In this document: positions 7,767-16,864 of the stretch, in pieces
How the letters are laid out: each line of letters begins with the position of its first letter
Position numbering within the stretch: position 1 is the first letter of the stretch
Origin: Noviherbaspirillum galbum
GTDB lineage: Bacteria; Pseudomonadota; Gammaproteobacteria; Burkholderiales; Burkholderiaceae_D
Assembly: GCF_010974945.1 (NCBI RefSeq)
Contig: NZ_JAAIVB010000011.1
Coordinates: 113,487-177,486, forward strand
Direction: 5' to 3'
DNA: 64,000 nt
Program-made: the position numbers and the translations under genes
The notes under the pieces: generated by a model
The model's database searches: none
Told to the model about the DNA's origin: nothing
The model's input: the letters and a program-made list of their open reading frames with translations, nothing else

Positions 7767-9845
7767 TCAGTAGTTCATGACCAGCGTCGCCCTGAACGAA
7801 CGGGATTCAATCGGGTGGAAATGCACGTCATTGACTGCCGCCGATTCACCAGGCAAGCGCGACTCATAGTAATAATCAATTGCTGAAGCTTTTCGGTTGA
7901 GCAGGTTATAGCCTTCCAGTTCAATCCGCATCTTCGGGTTGATCTTGTAACCGATGCGGCCATTTAGCGTAGTTGTACTGTGCGAACGCACGCTATTGTC
8001 TTCGATCAGCGGACGTGGTCCAAAGTAGCGCAATTGCAAGGCTCCAAAATACGGGCCAATATTATCCACTGCAACCGCCACCGATCCTACGCCTTCGACA
8101 GCGCCTGGGATCCGGTTGCCAACGGGGTCGGCATCGCGGAATCGGGCACGTGCAAAAGCGATATCCGCATCCACGGTCAACCATTTGGTCGGTTTGTAGT
8201 AGTTATTGAACTCGAAGCCGTAACGACGGCTTGGCCGACTGGCCTCGGTCGTACCAGCGTCACCGACAAAGAGGAGTTCCGAGTCGAAATCCAGCCGATA
8301 AACCGCCAACGAAGTCTGCAGGCCTGGCACGAATTCGGAACGCACGCCGAGCTCCATGCCCTTTGCCCGCACCAGCGGTGACACGCGGTCAACAGGGTCG
8401 CCCGATTTCGGATCAATCGTGATCGTTGTACCTCGTGCATCGTTACTATGGAACCCGTTCCCCAGATTGACGTAGTACTCAGTCTTGGCCCATGGACCGA
8501 AGATGAGGCTTAATTTTGGACTGACGATACTGTCATTGCTCTTGCCTGAATTGACCGGGTTGTCACTGCGCACATCGAAACGATAAAAATCGCTGCGAAT
8601 TCCCGCGACGGTACGGAATTTTTCGCTCCATCGCGTATTGTTTTCAACATAAATACCTGCGCTGCCTTCGACTATATGGTCGGTTCGGGTTGTTGACAGG
8701 CGCTGTCGCGACACAGTGTTATGCAGGCCATTAAAGATATTGTCATTCTGCAGTTGCAAACCCACCGTGTTCTCTGACTGCCGTCCCAGCAGCTTGGTTT
8801 CCCAGGTGTGGCTGAGATTAGCTCCAAAGGTCGTGCGCCGGTCGGGTTGATTGAACTGGTCGCCGTTGACCGGATCATCATTGAAGTAGGTGAAATTGGA
8901 GTACAAATCGAGCTGATTGTGAAGGACGTATGCGTTCGCACGCGTAGCAGAAGAGTCGCCAGTCTTGCGCCAGGCCGTCGACAGGCTATACCGGTGTGAC
9001 TCGCCGCCATCGGTGGGGTCAATGAAACCGAAGCGAGAAAGTGCACCACTATCGACCGCGCGTTGTGGGATTTGGTCAGTAGCCTGCCATCGGGCGCGGT
9101 AGGCCATTGCCGATACATTGAATCCGTTTGCCTCTGTGCCTTCGCTATAACGCAGCACACCATTGGTACGTCGGTAGTTGTCCGGCATTACAAACGGACC
9201 GTCATTGTGAAACAGCTCCAATGCATATAATAAATGGCCATTGCCCACTGCTGGCGAATCCGCCAGCAAGGTGCGTCGGTAACCATTCTGTCCGATACCT
9301 ATGCTCGCAATACCGGCTGCGAGCTTGTCCGCATACACCACGCTGGACGCACCTGCAGACGCGAAGTCGCCTTCAGAGGCGTAGTACGGACCTTTTTTGT
9401 ACTCCAGGCGAGTGGTCAACTCCGGGATCAGGAAGTTCACATCGGTCCATCCCTGCCCATGTCCGTGGGAGCGCTGATTGACTAACATGCCGTCCACGGT
9501 AGTTCTGAAATCGGTACCATGATCAAGGTTGAAGCCGCGCAGGTAAAACTGGTTGGCTTTGCCCTCGCCGCTGTGCTGGCTGACGATCATGCCCGGGGTC
9601 GCTTCGAGCAATTCGCCGGCCCGGTAAACCGTACGGGCTTCAAGCTGCTTTTGTGTCACGATGCCACTATTGGCTGAGTCCGCAATGCCGATTTGGCTGG
9701 TACGGGAAGTCTCAATAGTGATACTGGGGAGTGTGGCTTCGGCATCGGCTGCGTAAGCTCCCGACGCATGCACCAGAAAAGTGCTGAGTACAGCAGCACT
9801 CAGCGTGGTTCGGCGTAACTGGACGCCAACGATTTTCAACCTCAC
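7767..9845 (-). CDS. TonB-dependent outer-membrane receptor
   Basis: 692 aa. It has a signal peptide (residues 1-33, ending AYAAD), a TonB-box-like LPSITIE, and a plug domain (GELLEATPGMIVSQHSGEGKA, FYLRGFNLDHGTDF, GMLVNQRSHGHGQGW). A 22-strand-type barrel follows, ending in an aromatic residue (ATLVMNY). The substrate cannot be read directly. The His-containing plug loop SHGHGQGW and the neighbouring nikR make nickel or a nickel chelate a reasonable inference. Its 3' end is 15 bases from the nikR stop (convergent). The promoter would lie in 9846-9990. Confidence 0.9.
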   Translation of the reverse strand: MRLKIVGVQLRRTTLSAAVLSTFLVHASGAYAADAEATLPSITIETSRTSQIGIADSANSGIVTQKQLEARTVYRAGELLEATPGMIVSQHSGEGKANQFYLRGFNLDHGTDFRTTVDGMLVNQRSHGHGQGWTDVNFLIPELTTRLEYKKGPYYASEGDFASAGASSVVYADKLAAGIASIGIGQNGYRRTLLADSPAVGNGHLLYALELFHNDGPFVMPDNYRRTNGVLRYSEGTEANGFNVSAMAYRARWQATDQIPQRAVDSGALSRFGFIDPTDGGESHRYSLSTAWRKTGDSSATRANAYVLHNQLDLYSNFTYFNDDPVNGDQFNQPDRRTTFGANLSHTWETKLLGRQSENTVGLQLQNDNIFNGLHNTVSRQRLSTTRTDHIVEGSAGIYVENNTRWSEKFRTVAGIRSDFYRFDVRSDNPVNSGKSNDSIVSPKLSLIFGPWAKTEYYVNLGNGFHSNDARGTTITIDPKSGDPVDRVSPLVRAKGMELGVRSEFVPGLQTSLAVYRLDFDSELLFVGDAGTTEASRPSRRYGFEFNNYYKPTKWLTVDADIAFARARFRDADPVGNRIPGAVEGVGSVAVAVDNIGPYFGALQLRYFGPRPLIEDNSVRSHSTTTLNGRIGYKINPKMRIELEGYNLLNRKASAIDYYYESRLPGESAAVNDVHFHPIESRSFRATLVMNY

Positions 9846-10286
9846 GGCAAGCCTTTCAAATTAACTTGTTCAATTCAGTAGGAAGAAAGGGCGGCAAGAA
9901 ACAATGGCAGCCCAAGCAATAAACCATCCTTCAGTTTTCAACTAATACGGATACGCGTCGACGCGTTAAATGGATTCATACGATTTCAAATATTGTAGGA
10001 TGCATTGCACATTTAATCACAAAATGGCGAGAAAAGATGATTCCCAACATCTTTCGTTGATGCCCGACAGAAATCTAGTTTCGCAATGATTTTGGCAGCC
10101 TGTATGTTTGTGCTGCGTGAGCAATTGGGTTTGGGTTGACCGTCATACTTACTCTACCAACACCAACTAGGGAGAACCAGTGATAGGCCGGAATTGGCCG
10201 CAGGCGGCGCTAGCTGGAGAGTGTGTCGCTGGCAGCTATAGGACACTTTGCGGACCTTGCCTCAATGGCGGTGGCTGGCCCTTGCC
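9846..10286. promoter_or_regulatory. receptor upstream region: 14-bp palindrome and NikR-like half-site
   Basis: ACGCGTCGACGCGT at 9953-9966 is a perfect palindrome ~110 bases upstream of the receptor start. TCATAC at 9976-9981 matches one half of the E. coli NikR operator (GTATGA-N16-TCATAC), but no partner half-site at the right distance was found. 10000-10286 holds nothing recognised. Confidence 0.4.
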
Positions 10287-11904
10287 GACCGAGGTTGTGC
10301 GGAAACGTCCTCAGAACGACCTCAAATGAGAATTTGGCGACCATGATTCAATTTGATCGCATGAGAAGACCTTTCGGCCTATCGTCTCATCGCCGCCATT
10401 AACGTATTCGGTCCCAAGATATTTATCATTCGCTTCAAGTTGTACGCCAGGACATGCAAGCTCATTTCGGTTGCCACGTTCGGCAGCCTTTTCATCAGGA
10501 AGTGCGTGGCACCCATCCATGCCTTTAGCGTGCCAAACGGATGTTCAACCGTGCAGCGGCGTGTTATTGCCAAGCCGGGCCGCTCGTCCAGTCGCCGCTG
10601 CATCCGCTCCAATATCTCCTCGTGCTCCCAGCGCGTAATGCGCCGGTAATCGCCAGTGGTGCACTTTGGTTTTAGCGTACACGTCGGACATGCTGAAGGC
10701 CAGTACTTATGCAGCAACTCACCACGCTCTTCGGTCTGGCATCGCCATGGGGCACGTTGACCGGCCGGACACAGATATTCATCGCTTTGTGCCATATAGA
10801 TGAAGTCGCGCTTGTCGAATTTGCCCAGCGCCCGGTTGTTTGACGTAATCGGCTTGGGCACCAGTGGTACTGCACCTTGCAGTTCGCAGGCACGGATCTC
10901 CACACCGCTGAAGTAACCACGATCTGCTATGGCCACAAGGCCCTTCTTTTCAATAACCTGCTGGACATGTTCGGTCATGTTGGCAAGCTGGCTTCTGTCA
11001 TGGCCGACATTGGTCACTTCGTGAGCGACGATCAGGTGGTGTTTGGTATCGACCGCAGTCTGTACGTTGTATCCCACCATGCCGGTGCCGCGCCCGCTTG
11101 TCGCCATGGACCGCGCGTCCGGATCGCTCTCGGAGATCTGCTGGTCTGGCACCTGCTGCAGCTGCTTCTCCAGTGCATTGAAGTCATCAATCTGCCGCTT
11201 GAATGAGGCGATCTTGTCCTTGATGTGCTGGACACGCATCTTGGTCGTCAGCTCCGGCTGCCGGTCCGCCCGGTCGAGTTCTTCCATGTAGCGGGCGATG
11301 CTTTCTTCGACCTGTTCAATACGTGCCTTGATCTTGCGCTGGGTGTAGTTCTTGTCACGGTTATTGACCGCCTTGAACTTGCTGCCGTCGATGGCGACTT
11401 CGCCGCCTTCGAACATGTTGAGTTTGTGGCACAGCAGGACGAACTGCCGGCAGACGTTGCGGATGGCCGTTCCATTGTCCTTGCGGAAGTCGGCAATGGT
11501 CTTGAAGTCTGGCGTGAGCCGGTTGATCAGCCACATCAGTTCGACGTTGCGCTGAGTTTCTCGCTCCAGGCGCCGACTCGACTGAATACGATTGAGGTAG
11601 CCATAGAGGTAGATCTTGAGCATGACCGCCGGATGGTACGAAGGTCTTCCCGTTTCAGCAGGAACCGCGCCATCAAAACCAAGCGACTTCAGATCGAGCG
11701 TGTCGATGAAGGCATCAACGACGCGCACGGGGTTGTCTTCGGCGACATACTCGTCCAGCTGTGCCGGAAACATTGTGCCTTGCGTGCGTTCGACTCCCTC
11801 TATGAAGCGCTTCATACGAATCCCCTTTGTTAGGTGTTATTCGTTTGACCCTTCATTCATAGTTTTGTTTACTCAAATTGAGGCGTTTTCACACACCCTG
11901 GACC
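10287..11904 (-). mobile_element. IS1182-type insertion sequence
   Basis: A single transposase gene is bounded by imperfect inverted repeats: GACCGAGGTTGTGCGGAAAC at 10287-10306, and its counterpart on the opposite strand at 11881-11904 (plus strand reads CGTTTTCACACACCCTGGACC). Exact ends and target duplication are not certain. Confidence 0.7.
10379..11815 (-). CDS. IS1182 family transposase
   Basis: 478 aa, intact. The N-terminal DUF772-type domain (RPSYHPAVMLKIYLYGYLN) is followed by a DDE core: the first Asp in EVAIDGSKFKAV, the second in VAIADRGYFSG, and the Glu in the C-terminal VEHPFGTLKAWMG. A coiled-coil insertion lies between the first two acidic residues (IEQVEESIARYMEEL). A CPTCTLKPKC segment matches the Cys cluster of this family. 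The gene fills most of the element. It separates the nickel receptor from the efflux remnant. Confidence 0.93.
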   Translation of the reverse strand: MKRFIEGVERTQGTMFPAQLDEYVAEDNPVRVVDAFIDTLDLKSLGFDGAVPAETGRPSYHPAVMLKIYLYGYLNRIQSSRRLERETQRNVELMWLINRLTPDFKTIADFRKDNGTAIRNVCRQFVLLCHKLNMFEGGEVAIDGSKFKAVNNRDKNYTQRKIKARIEQVEESIARYMEELDRADRQPELTTKMRVQHIKDKIASFKRQIDDFNALEKQLQQVPDQQISESDPDARSMATSGRGTGMVGYNVQTAVDTKHHLIVAHEVTNVGHDRSQLANMTEHVQQVIEKKGLVAIADRGYFSGVEIRACELQGAVPLVPKPITSNNRALGKFDKRDFIYMAQSDEYLCPAGQRAPWRCQTEERGELLHKYWPSACPTCTLKPKCTTGDYRRITRWEHEEILERMQRRLDERPGLAITRRCTVEHPFGTLKAWMGATHFLMKRLPNVATEMSLHVLAYNLKRMINILGPNTLMAAMRR

Positions 11905-12316
11905 CTAAGCCGTCATAGCCGCTTCCCAATAGCGACCTTCGTCTGCCTATTGGACAGACGAAGGATCGCTCAGTGCGAGTTGGAAGTCATCAAAACATTT
12001 TCACACATAGATGGTCGCCCCCAGTTTGCCAAGCGTTCAATTCATGATGTCGCGCCGGTGAAGATTGCAGCCATAGATCCGGACTTGTGATCGAGGCTAT
12101 TGCCTCTGTCCCTGATGGAATATGCTGGCAGGTTCCTAATCAGTCTGTCGAGCTTGATGCTCCCCGTGTCAAATAGGTTTGGCCTGCCTCGGTCTGACCT
12201 GTTCTGCCATCACTTCATGATTGCCCGTGCAATCGGTGGAGGGTTCTTTCCCCTTGTATTTCTTCTTCTACTACTGGACTCTTTGTTGCATGTTCATGTG
12301 TTCTATATCTGGTTCG
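11905..12316. other. ~0.4 kb intergenic, no gene seen
   Basis: No supportable coding frame. It contains CGACCTTCGTCTG / CAGACGAAGGATCG (around 11935-11970), an imperfect inverted repeat. It lies between two IS remnants. Confidence 0.4.
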
Positions 12317-13344
12317 TCATCGTGGAATATTGAAAGTCAGGTTGAAGGTTCGGTCATGCGCAAGCAGCGCCCACATGATCCTGGCGTTTCTGTTAGCCAG
12401 CGCCACAGCGGCAATGTTGTGATGCCGCCGCTCTGATAGTTTGGACAGCCAGCCGCTCACGTAGTCCGTCTTTCGCTCTGCCACGCGCCAGACGGAACGC
12501 GCACCGTGAATCAATAACATTCTGAGGTAGGAGTTACCTCGCTTGCTGATTCCAAGTAGGTTTTGCTTGCCGCCACTGGAATGCTGACGAGGCACCAATC
12601 CCAGCCAGGCTGCCAACTCCTTGCCGCTCTTGAAGTTACGTGCGTCACCAATAGAGGCTACAAGCGCGCTGGCGGTAATAGGGCCAATTCCTGGAATTTA
12701 CGCCAGCCTCTTGCTTGCTTCGTTCTCCCTGTGCCAACGCTGAATCTGCTGCTCAAGTTCCTCAACATGCCGATCAAGCTCGCGCAAATGTTCTACTAAC
12801 CGCTGAAGCAGTTGAACGAATGTGCCCGGCAAATCAGCTTCATCAGCGCAGAGCATGTCTGGCACCCGCTTCAATATGTGGCATATCCCCTGGGGCATTA
12901 CGATGCCGTACTCAACCAGCATTCCGCGAATCTGGTTAGTTTGCGCAGTACGTGCTTTGACGAATCCCCGGCGTGCCCGGTGTAGAGATAGTACCGCCTG
13001 CTGTTCGATGTTCTTGATAGGGACAAAACGCATGTTTGGCCGGATTACGGCTTCACAAATTGCCTCGGCATCGGCAGCGTCGTTCTTGTTGGTCTTAACG
13101 TAGGGTTTGACGAACTGAGGAGCCATAAGGCGCACGGTGTGCCCGAGCCCTTGAACCTCCTTGCCCAGTGATGTGCACTGCTGCATGCCTTCATGCCGAT
13201 CAAACATGGCGTAAGCTTGGCTAGGAACGGTAACACCTGATCACGCTTGAGTGCCTTCTTGACTACCGTTCTCCCATGCTGATTTACCGGATGGAGTTGG
13301 ATCACATTCTTTACCAGGTCCAGGCCAATCGTCGCAATTTGCAT
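12317..13344 (-). pseudogene. IS110 family transposase, inactivated
   Basis: Three minus-strand pieces together make one IS110-family protein. The N-terminal DEDD piece starts MQIATIGLDLVKNVIQLH at 13344, the middle piece covers 13207-12698, and the C-terminal Transposase_20 piece covers 12616-12317 (AAWLGLVPRQHSSGGK). A one-base loss near 13150 shifts the frame after HHWARRFK. An in-frame TAA after SKRLA (stop at 12698) separates the last two pieces, which share one frame (SKRLA-stop-IPGIGPITASALVASIG). The element can no longer make a full recombinase. Confidence 0.9.
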
Positions 13345-13480
13345 TTGTCGCTCCCTTGGTTGATGGTTGTCGCAGTTCCTCTACATATTACTGCGGTGCA
13401 ATTTTGGGAGGGGGCGACCATTCCATTAGCTTGGACCCGTTAATGCCTTTGACGGCTATATAAAACTGCCATTCGCAACA

Positions 13481-13880
13481 TTAAACAGGCCTTTGTCCCA
13501 TGGCGATGAGGCCGGTTCGACAGAGAGCAACGCCAGCCACTTCAGTCCAAGTTGGGCAAACCCCGTCAACTAACCCCAAGTTAAGTGCGGTCACTTCGGC
13601 GCGGGCCGTGGAGAGCCCGGTCCTCGCGCGCGCAAGGTCGAGTTCGTTGATGTTGCCAATTTCGAAATGACACTGGCTGCTTCGCATATTTTATTCTCGG
13701 GTGCGGACCGTCCCCTGCAGGAATACCAGTTCGGCGTAAGTGGCACGCAGGCAGAAATAGGTCTGAGCCACATCCGCCTGCATGTCCAATAGCACCAAAC
13801 GGAAGATGGCTTCACTGGCGTCGGCAATGGCGGCCTTCAGCCTCACCGCGCTCCAGTCAGCAATTCGATGGGCGGGTGCC
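13481..13880 (-). pseudogene. fragment of NodT/CusC-type outer-membrane efflux protein
   Basis: Minus-strand frames join into a typical RND outer-membrane-factor stretch: SEAIFRLVLLDMQADVAQTY, then FCLRATYAELVFLQGTVRTRE. After a frame change comes FEIGNINELDLARARTGLST, then ARAEVTAL. This is the central helical region of NodT/CusC-family lipoproteins. Both ends are missing and at least one frameshift is present near 13690, so it is a relic. The fragment beside nikR and a TonB receptor suggests that a metal-efflux operon once lay here and was eroded by IS insertions. Confidence 0.75.
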
Positions 13881-14132
13881 AAGTTCCTGCTGTTCGTCTA
13901 GTTGACGCTTGGCGGCGCGGCGATCAACCGGCTTGTCATGGCGTTGTTTGCCTAATAAAGCATGGATGGCGCCGCCGTCCGGCACCGGACGACCAGGAAA
14001 AAATTTTTTGCCTTCGATGGAATAAACGGAATCCCCGTTTCGTATACGCATGTGTAGGCAGAAGCAAGATGTCTCGCCGCAGCGCAGCAGGTCTGTCAAA
14101 TTCAGTTTCGATTCACCCACAGGAGTATTGCC

Positions 14133-14564
14133 ATGAAACACTTCGTGATCGTCGCCAGCCTTTCCCTCGCCTCCATCGGCAGTGCCATTGCCGGTCCTGC
14201 CACCGACGCGGCGCAAACCCACTTCAATGCGATCGCCACCGGCGACCTCGGCGTCGTGATGCGCGGTTACGCTGCCAATCCGCAGCTGAACTGGGTCGGC
14301 GGCCCGCTCGACGGCACTTATGTCGGCGCCGACAACATCCGCGGCACCTGGGAAAAATTCGGCAAGGCGGTCGGACCGCTGAAGGTCACCGTCGCCAACC
14401 TCGAAGAGTCGGCCAACCCAAAGGGGTCCACCGTGTCGGCCAATGTGCAATTCGAGGGCAAGCAGCCGATCAAGGTACGTTACGTGCTAACTTACCGTGA
14501 CGGCATGCTGGTCAGCGAAACCTGGCAGATCGATCCAAAGCTGGCCGTCGCCGCCGGTTATTGA
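14133..14564 (+). CDS. secreted SnoaL/NTF2-like protein
   Basis: 143 aa with a signal peptide (residues 1-20, ending GSAIAG). The mature part has an NTF2/SnoaL-type pattern: a helix with AAQTHFNAIATGD, then the -DGTYVGADNIRGTWEKF- and LTYRDGMLVSETWQID strands. No catalytic role is apparent. ATG at 14133 follows CCCACAGGAGTATTGCC. It is the first gene of a same-strand run ending at sorB (20904), which suggests a shared periplasmic stress role. Confidence 0.8.
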   Translation: MKHFVIVASLSLASIGSAIAGPATDAAQTHFNAIATGDLGVVMRGYAANPQLNWVGGPLDGTYVGADNIRGTWEKFGKAVGPLKVTVANLEESANPKGSTVSANVQFEGKQPIKVRYVLTYRDGMLVSETWQIDPKLAVAAGY

Positions 14565-14650
14565 ACGCCCGCTCCATCCCGGGGAGGGGATTGTCCCGCG
14601 CCGATCCGATGTGCGACCGTTCCCGCTCCAGCTCTCTTGCCCTAGGAATC

Positions 14651-15031
14651 ATGATGAAACCAGTCCGCACCTTTCTGCCGGCCCTCGCCGCGCTTATCCT
14701 GGTATCCGGCGCCGCCTTCGCCGATAGCCCGCCGTTGAAGAAGGTCGACGGCATTGCCGTCGATGCCGCCGGCATGACGGTCTATACCTTTGACCAAGAC
14801 GCCGCCGGCAGCGGAAAAAGCGTCTGCAACGGTCCCTGTGCCGGCCTGTGGCCGCCGGTCGTCGCCCCCGCCGGCCAGCTTGCCGCACCGTATTCGGCAG
14901 TCACCCGCGACGACGGCACAAAACAGCTCGCCTACAAGGGCAAGCCGGTCTACCGCTTCGCCTCCGACCAGAAGCCGGGCGACCGCAGCGGCGACAACCT
15001 GAAAAACGTCTGGCATATTGTCCAGGATTGA
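14651..15031 (+). CDS. secreted repeat protein (COG4315 / PF03640 type)
   Basis: About 126 aa from ATG 14651. A signal peptide ends near AAFA. The mature protein carries two copies of the secreted repeat (VDAAGMTVYTFDQDAAGSGK with CNGPCAGLWPP; then QLAYKGKPVYRFASDQKPGD). This is the COG4315 family, of unknown function, often encoded beside ECF sigma factors. The longer frame starting at 14561 is rejected because it lacks a signal peptide at its N-terminus. It is followed by the sigma factor after 34 bases. Confidence 0.85.
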   Translation: MMKPVRTFLPALAALILVSGAAFADSPPLKKVDGIAVDAAGMTVYTFDQDAAGSGKSVCNGPCAGLWPPVVAPAGQLAAPYSAVTRDDGTKQLAYKGKPVYRFASDQKPGDRSGDNLKNVWHIVQD

Positions 15032-15065
15032 GCGTGCGCTCTCGACCGATTTGCGAAAGCCCTTT

Positions 15066-15575
15066 ATGCAAGACGACAGCGCCCAACTGATGATTGCCTG
15101 CATCCCGCGCCTGCGCCGCTATGCGCGGGCGCTGATCGGCGACCGTACCGGGGCCGATGACCTAGTGCAGGACACGATGGAGCGCGGCTGGAGCAGGATG
15201 TCGTCGTGGCGCTCCGGCAGCGACATGCGCGCCTGGTTGTTCGGCATCATGCACAACCTGCACATCGACCAGGTGCGCCGGCCGTCGATCACCACTGTCG
15301 AGCTGGGCGACGAGACGCCGATGCCCTCCATCCATGCACCGCAGGCCGACAGGATGCAACTGCGCGACATGGAATCCGCATTGAAGACGCTGCCGGCGGA
15401 GCAGCGCGAAATCCTGCTGCTCGTCGCGCTCGAAGAGATGACGTATGAGGAAGTGTCGGCCACGCTCGGCATTCCAGTCGGCACCGTGATGTCGCGGCTG
15501 TCGCGCGCCCGCGAACGGTTGCGCGCGCAGATGGAAGGACAAACTGTCGCATCCCCGTTGAAAGTCGTGAAATGA
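15066..15575 (+). CDS. ECF-type RNA polymerase sigma factor
   Basis: 169 aa. Sigma-70 region 2 covers residues ~10-75 (LRRYARALIGDRTGADDLVQ, AWLFGIMHNLHIDQVRR). Region 4 covers ~105-155 (LPAEQREILLLVALEEMTYE, LGIPVGTVMSRLSRARERLR). There is no region 1 or 3, so it is an ECF sigma factor. It overlaps the next gene, a membrane anti-sigma factor, by 4 bp (ATGA), so the two are translationally coupled. Start at 15066 (MQDDSAQ) is preferred to the TTG at 15018, which lies inside the preceding gene. Confidence 0.92.
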   Translation: MQDDSAQLMIACIPRLRRYARALIGDRTGADDLVQDTMERGWSRMSSWRSGSDMRAWLFGIMHNLHIDQVRRPSITTVELGDETPMPSIHAPQADRMQLRDMESALKTLPAEQREILLLVALEEMTYEEVSATLGIPVGTVMSRLSRARERLRAQMEGQTVASPLKVVK

Positions 15576-16369
15576 CCCAATTACCCGTTACCGAAGCCGA
15601 TCTGCATGCCTACGTCGACGGCCTGCTGCCAGAGTCGCGACGCGACGAGATTGAAGCTTACCTCGCCGCGCGCCCGGAAGAAGCCGCGCGCCTGCAGGCT
15701 TACCGCAACCAGAACGACGCGCTGCGCAAGCTGTTCAACCCGGTGCTGTCTGAGCCCGTTCCTGCCCGACTGAATGCGGTTCCCCACCGGCGCAGCTGGA
15801 TGCTGCAGCAACTCGCCGCCGGCCTTGCGATCGCCTTTCTTGGCGGCGGCGCCGGCTGGATGCTGCATGAGCGTGTCGGCCCGCAAGCCGAGCTTGCGCT
15901 CGCTCCGGCATCGGCGCCGGCGAACGTGCAACGGGTCGCCAGCCTGGCGCGCCAGGCGGCGATCGCCCACGTGGTGTATAGCCCCGATGTGAAGCGCCCG
16001 GTGGAAATCGGCGCCGACCAGGAAGATCAGCTCGTCACCTGGCTATCAAAACGCATCGGCAGCCAGATCCGTCCGCCGAAGCTTGGCAAGCTCGGCTACG
16101 AGCTGATCGGCGGCCGCCTGCTGCCGGGCGAAACCGGACCGGTCGCCCAATTCATGTACCACGACGTCGCTGGCCAGCGCCTGACCCTGTATGTCTCCAC
16201 CGAGCAGGCGCAGAACAAGGACACCGGCTTCCGCTTCGCGCAGGAAGGACCGGTCAATGTCTTCTACTGGATCGACGGCAAGTTCGGCTATGCGCTGTCT
16301 GCAGGCGCCGACAAGGGTGAACTGGCGCGCATTGCCACAGTCGTCTACGAGCAACTTCAAAAAACCTGA
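15572..16369 (+). CDS. transmembrane anti-sigma factor
   Basis: 265 aa. The cytoplasmic N-terminus (residues 1-75: ADLHAYVDGLLPESRRDEIE) has the helical anti-sigma fold seen in FecR/RsiW-like proteins, without a full zinc motif. One membrane segment lies at ~77-95 (LAAGLAIAFLGGGAGWML). The periplasmic domain (~100-265) probably senses the signal. It starts inside the sigma gene and ends in TGATG with the next gene, both signs of tight coupling. It is predicted to hold the ECF factor inactive until the inducing stress appears. Confidence 0.85.
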   Translation: MTQLPVTEADLHAYVDGLLPESRRDEIEAYLAARPEEAARLQAYRNQNDALRKLFNPVLSEPVPARLNAVPHRRSWMLQQLAAGLAIAFLGGGAGWMLHERVGPQAELALAPASAPANVQRVASLARQAAIAHVVYSPDVKRPVEIGADQEDQLVTWLSKRIGSQIRPPKLGKLGYELIGGRLLPGETGPVAQFMYHDVAGQRLTLYVSTEQAQNKDTGFRFAQEGPVNVFYWIDGKFGYALSAGADKGELARIATVVYEQLQKT

Positions 16370-16836
16370 TGAACAGACATCCAATGCTGATCCTCTCCAA
16401 TATTTTCGACATTCGTTCGATGTTGCGCGCCGGCATCGCCGCCACTTGCCTGGTCGCCGCCGCGTCCGCCGCCGCCCAGCATGCGCACGGGCACGGGCAT
16501 GGCGCCGCTACCGACGCACCGCCGCCGGCCTTTGTCGCCAGCACCGCCAAGCCGTTCGCTGCCCTGATGGACGATGCAATGGCGGTGATGGACCACGGCA
16601 TGAAGCGCGCGCCGATGAACGGCATGCCGGAACATGACTTCATTACGATGATGATTCCGCACCACCAGGGGGCGATCGACATGGCGAAAGGCGTGCTCCT
16701 CAACACCAAGGACCCCGAGCTGCGCAACCTGGCGCAGGGCATCATCACCGAACAGCAGAACGAAATCCGCGTGATGCAGGCGTGGCTGCAGCGCCACCAG
16801 GCGCAGCATGACGCCCGCGCCGTCGCGCCGAAGTGA
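16369..16836 (+). CDS. DUF305 family periplasmic protein
   Basis: 155 aa. A signal or anchor segment (~residues 18-37) is followed by a His-rich linker (HAHGHGHG). The DUF305 core has the signature MMIPHHQGAIDMAK and the repeated helix NEIRVMQAWLQRHQ. DUF305 proteins are ferritin-like helical bundles, and some bind copper or other metals. The ATG overlaps the anti-sigma stop by one base (TGATG). Its place in the sigma-factor operon suggests a role in periplasmic metal or redox stress. Confidence 0.88.
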   Translation: MNRHPMLILSNIFDIRSMLRAGIAATCLVAAASAAAQHAHGHGHGAATDAPPPAFVASTAKPFAALMDDAMAVMDHGMKRAPMNGMPEHDFITMMIPHHQGAIDMAKGVLLNTKDPELRNLAQGIITEQQNEIRVMQAWLQRHQAQHDARAVAPK

Positions 16837-16864
16837 ACACCTCTCACCATACTGAAAGACAACC

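Noticed and set aside
9940..10000. Complete NikR operator (GTATGA-N16-TCATAC)
   Set aside because: Only one half-site (TCATAC, 9976-9981) is present; no partner at 16 bp.
13857..14450. 197-aa minus-strand open frame
   Set aside because: Overlaps the secreted SnoaL-like gene on the opposite strand; the latter has a signal peptide and ribosome site.
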